DNA of 6,490 bases from an uncultured Bacteroidales bacterium (GTDB lineage Bacteria; Bacteroidota; Bacteroidia; Bacteroidales; UBA932), in NCBI GenBank assembly GCA_937900465.1, contig CALCEJ010000146.1, positions 1 to 6,490 of the forward strand. The letters run 5' to 3'. Of the stretch, positions 4,899 to 6,490 are shown piece after piece. The notes under the pieces are model-generated. The model saw only the letters and a list, made by a program, of their open reading frames with translations. It was not told where the DNA came from and made no database searches. The position numbers and the translations under genes are program-made. How positions within the stretch are numbered: the first letter of the stretch is position 1; the number at the start of each line of letters is the position of its first letter.

Positions 4899-4912
4899 TC
4901 ACAGATTGCATT

Positions 4913-5227
4913 ATGAAAAAGTTCCGTATTCACAAAGGCGATACCGTTTATGTAAACGCCGGAAACGACAAGGGAAAAACCGGAAAGGTTCTTGAGGTTC
5001 TTCGCGACAAGGATCGCGTAATTGTAGAAGGTGTCAATATGGTATCAAAGCATACCAAACCCAACACCCAGAACCCTCAGGGTGGTATTATTAAACAGGA
5101 GGCAGGAATCCATATTTCCAATGTCCAGCTCGTTGACTCTACGGGCAAGCCTGTAAAGGTCGGCTATAAGGTCGAGGATGGAAAGAAGATCCGCTATTCC
5201 AGGAAATCAGGAGAGGAGATTAAGTAA
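4913..5227 (+). CDS. rplX: 50S ribosomal protein L24
   Basis: L24 is an early assembly protein of the large subunit that later sits near the tunnel exit. The 104-residue product begins MKKFRIHKGDTVYVNAGNDKGKTGKVLEVL; residues 8-29 form the KOW motif. The conserved GVNMVSKHTKPNTQNPQGGI region follows at 40-59, then EAGIHISNVQLVD (63-75) and a basic C-terminal tail. Length is normal. The start has no Shine-Dalgarno sequence. The gene ends two bases before rplE. Confidence 0.97.
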   Translation: MKKFRIHKGDTVYVNAGNDKGKTGKVLEVLRDKDRVIVEGVNMVSKHTKPNTQNPQGGIIKQEAGIHISNVQLVDSTGKPVKVGYKVEDGKKIRYSRKSGEEIK

Positions 5228-5229
5228 TT

Positions 5230-5829
5230 ATGGCAAAGAAGAATAGCAAGCCCGCAGAAGTTCAGGCACTTCCCAAGGGATATGTACCTTCTCTCAAGAA
5301 GGTCTACAAAGAAGAGATTGTTCCCGCACTCGAGAAGCAGTTCTCTTATACTACTGTCATGCAGGTCCCCAGGCTCGTCAAGATTACCCTCAATGAAGGT
5401 GTAGGCGATGCAACTCAGGACAAGAAACTGGTTGAGGAGGCTGCTGAAGAGCTCTCCATCATCGCAGGACAGAAGGCTGTCATCACCTCCTCCAGGAAAG
5501 ACATCTCCAACTTCAAGCTCCGTAAGGGAATGCCTATCGGTGCAAAGGTTACCCTCCGCGGTGTCAAGATGTACGAGTTCCTCGAGAGGCTCATCAGGGT
5601 CGCTCTTCCTCGTATCCGTGACTTCAACGGTATTTCTGAGAAGCTCGATGGTCAGGGCAACTATACTCTCGGTATCAAGGAGCAGATCATCTTCCCTGAG
5701 ATCGAGATCGACAAGAACCCTCGTATCCATGGAATCGAGATCACGTTCGTTACTACCGCCAATACTGACGAAGAGGCTCACGCCCTCCTCAAGGCATTCG
5801 GTCTTCCGTTCAAGAAACACAATAACTAA
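5230..5829 (+). CDS. rplE: 50S ribosomal protein L5, with N-terminal extension
   Basis: L5 binds 5S rRNA in the central protuberance and contacts the P-site tRNA. The conserved body spans YVPSLKKVYKEEIVPAL (18-34), VPRLVKITLNEGVGDATQDKK (46-66), SIIAGQKAVITSSRKDISNFKLRKGMPIG (76-104), YEFLERLIRVALPRIRDFNGI (115-135) and the C-terminal EITFVTTANTDEEAHALL. With 199 residues it is about 15-20 longer than the usual 179-185. The surplus is a Lys/Ala/Pro-containing stretch at residues 1-17 (MAKKNSKPAEVQALPKG). The ATG at 5230 lies two bases after the rplX stop, within the string AAGTAATTATG, also found at the rpsQ-rplN junction. This supports the long start; a shorter start would need an internal non-ATG codon. 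Confidence 0.97.
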   Translation: MAKKNSKPAEVQALPKGYVPSLKKVYKEEIVPALEKQFSYTTVMQVPRLVKITLNEGVGDATQDKKLVEEAAEELSIIAGQKAVITSSRKDISNFKLRKGMPIGAKVTLRGVKMYEFLERLIRVALPRIRDFNGISEKLDGQGNYTLGIKEQIIFPEIEIDKNPRIHGIEITFVTTANTDEEAHALLKAFGLPFKKHNN

Positions 5830-5840
5830 AATACAGACAG

Positions 5841-6110
5841 ATGGCAAAGGAAAGTATGAAAGCCCGCGAGGTTAAGCGCGCAAAACTCGTTGCCAAGTAT
5901 GCCGCAAAGAGGCAGGCTCTTAAAGAGGCCGGCGACTATGCAGCTCTTGACAAACTCCCTAAGAATGCCAGCCCGGTACGCCTCCACAACCGTTGCTCTC
6001 TCACCGGTCGTCCGAAAGGATACATGAGGGATTTCGGCCTCAGCCGTATCCAGTTCCGCGAGATGGCTTCTCAAGGTCTTATCCCCGGCGTAAAGAAGGC
6101 ATCCTGGTAG
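5841..6110 (+). CDS. rpsN: 30S ribosomal protein S14, zinc-free long form
   Basis: S14 is a late-binding protein of the 30S head, close to S3, S10 and S19. At 89 residues this is the long type: MAKESMKAREVKRAKLVAKYAAKRQALK, then DKLPKNASPVRLHNRCSLTGRPKGY (38-62) and MRDFGLSRIQFREMASQGLIPGVKKASW at the end. Only one cysteine (in NRCSLTG) is present, so the zinc-binding CxxC pairs of the short form are missing and the protein should not need zinc. It lies 11 bases after rplE and is followed by an unusually long 73-base gap before rpsH. Confidence 0.98.
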   Translation: MAKESMKAREVKRAKLVAKYAAKRQALKEAGDYAALDKLPKNASPVRLHNRCSLTGRPKGYMRDFGLSRIQFREMASQGLIPGVKKASW

Positions 6111-6147
6111 CAGAATACACTTATTATATATTATCAATCGGATATCG

Positions 6148-6162
6148 GGCGCAAGGTGCGCC
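6148..6162 (+). promoter_or_regulatory. GC hairpin in the rpsN-rpsH gap
   Basis: GGCGCA (6148-6153), loop AGG, TGCGCC (6157-6162) form a perfect 6-bp stem-loop in an otherwise AT-rich 73-base spacer. It ends 21 bases before the rpsH ATG and has no U run behind it, so it does not look like a terminator. A role in translation control or mRNA processing of rpsH is possible but unproven. Confidence 0.45.
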
Positions 6163-6183
6163 GGTCCACAAAACGACAAAAAA

Positions 6184-6490
6184 ATGACTGATCCAATTGC
6201 AGATTATCTGACTCGAGTCCGTAACGCTTACCTCGCAGGTAAGAAGGTCGTCGAAGTCCCTTCATCCAACATGAAGGTAGCGATCACGAAGATCCTTTGT
6301 GAGAAGGGTTACATCCTTAGCTACAAAGTAGTCGAGGGAACCCCTTGCAACACTATTAAAATCGCTCTTAAGTATCATCCTCAGACCAAGACCGCAGCCA
6401 TCAAGAAGATTGTCCGCGTTTCTTCTCCAGGTCTTAGGAAATATGCTGACGTGAAGAGTATGCCGCGCGTTCTCAACGGCCTCGGCATTG
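6184..6490 (+). CDS. rpsH: 30S ribosomal protein S8, 3' end cut by the window edge
   Basis: S8 binds the central domain of 16S rRNA and, in E. coli, represses the spc operon by binding its mRNA. The first 102 residues are present, out of about 130 expected. Marks are MTDPIADYLTRVRNAYLAGK (1-20), VPSSNMKVAITKILCEKGYI (25-44) and the RVSSPGLRKYADV segment (78-90), followed by MPRVLNGLGI just before the edge. The start is the ATG at 6184 after an A-rich stretch (ACGACAAAAAA) without a Shine-Dalgarno sequence. The missing C-terminus holds the STSxGxMT-type signature, so it cannot be checked here. Confidence 0.97.
   Translation, partial: MTDPIADYLTRVRNAYLAGKKVVEVPSSNMKVAITKILCEKGYILSYKVVEGTPCNTIKIALKYHPQTKTAAIKKIVRVSSPGLRKYADVKSMPRVLNGLGI

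Noticed and set aside
5194..5847. A 217-codon minus-strand open frame across rplE
   Set aside because: It is antisense to L5 and arises from codon bias in that gene.
5826..6179. A 117-codon minus-strand open frame across rpsN
   Set aside because: It is antisense to S14 and its start lies in the AT-rich spacer; no family resemblance is seen.
1..6490. Mobile element, phage, toxin-antitoxin or defence system
   Set aside because: No transposase, integrase, terminal repeats, phage or defence domains are seen; all the genes are metabolic, transport, envelope or ribosomal.

Overview
The window reads as a chromosomal piece of a member of the Bacteroidota, most likely Bacteroidales. Three things support this. 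Promoters of the TAnnTTTG type, often preceded by a T-tract, stand before four of the transcription units. Most starts lack a Shine-Dalgarno sequence. The window also carries a DUF4294 protein, a family I know from this phylum, and the ribosomal proteins have Bacteroidota-like sequences. The coding DNA looks moderately GC-rich by eye (not computed), which fits higher-GC Bacteroidales lineages better than Bacteroides itself; this finer placement is inference.

Left part (1-2139): a nitroreductase-family gene runs off the left edge on the minus strand. Divergent from it is a DUF1963 (YwqG-like) gene, followed by a PnuC-type vitamin or nucleoside transporter. The last two are separated by a short array of degenerate 8-bp tandem repeats and are probably co-transcribed.

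Middle part (2140-3628): a stand-alone acyl carrier protein gene has its own promoter and a 5' UTR inverted repeat. It converges on a minus-strand gene for a secreted DUF4294 protein. A strong hairpin between them serves as a terminator, probably in both directions, and contains the stop codon of the DUF4294 gene. The 314-base gap after that gene holds divergent promoters, a 32-bp near-perfect palindrome and a structured leader.

Right part (3629-6490): a tightly packed ribosomal protein operon, rplP-rpmC-rpsQ-rplN-rplX-rplE-rpsN-rpsH, with rpsH cut by the right edge. It is the end of the S10 cluster joined to the start of the spc cluster. Its notable feature is that it begins at rplP with its own promoter and leader. 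The genes that normally precede rplP (rpsC, rplV, rpsS, rplB and so on) are not here, so the usual S10-spc cluster is broken between rpsC and rplP.

No phage, transposon, CRISPR or defence genes are visible. I found no convincing undescribed multi-gene system. The most interesting signals are non-coding: the broken ribosomal cluster with its new promoter, leader and upstream palindrome, the 8-bp repeat array, the acpP 5' UTR repeat, and the hairpin before rpsH.
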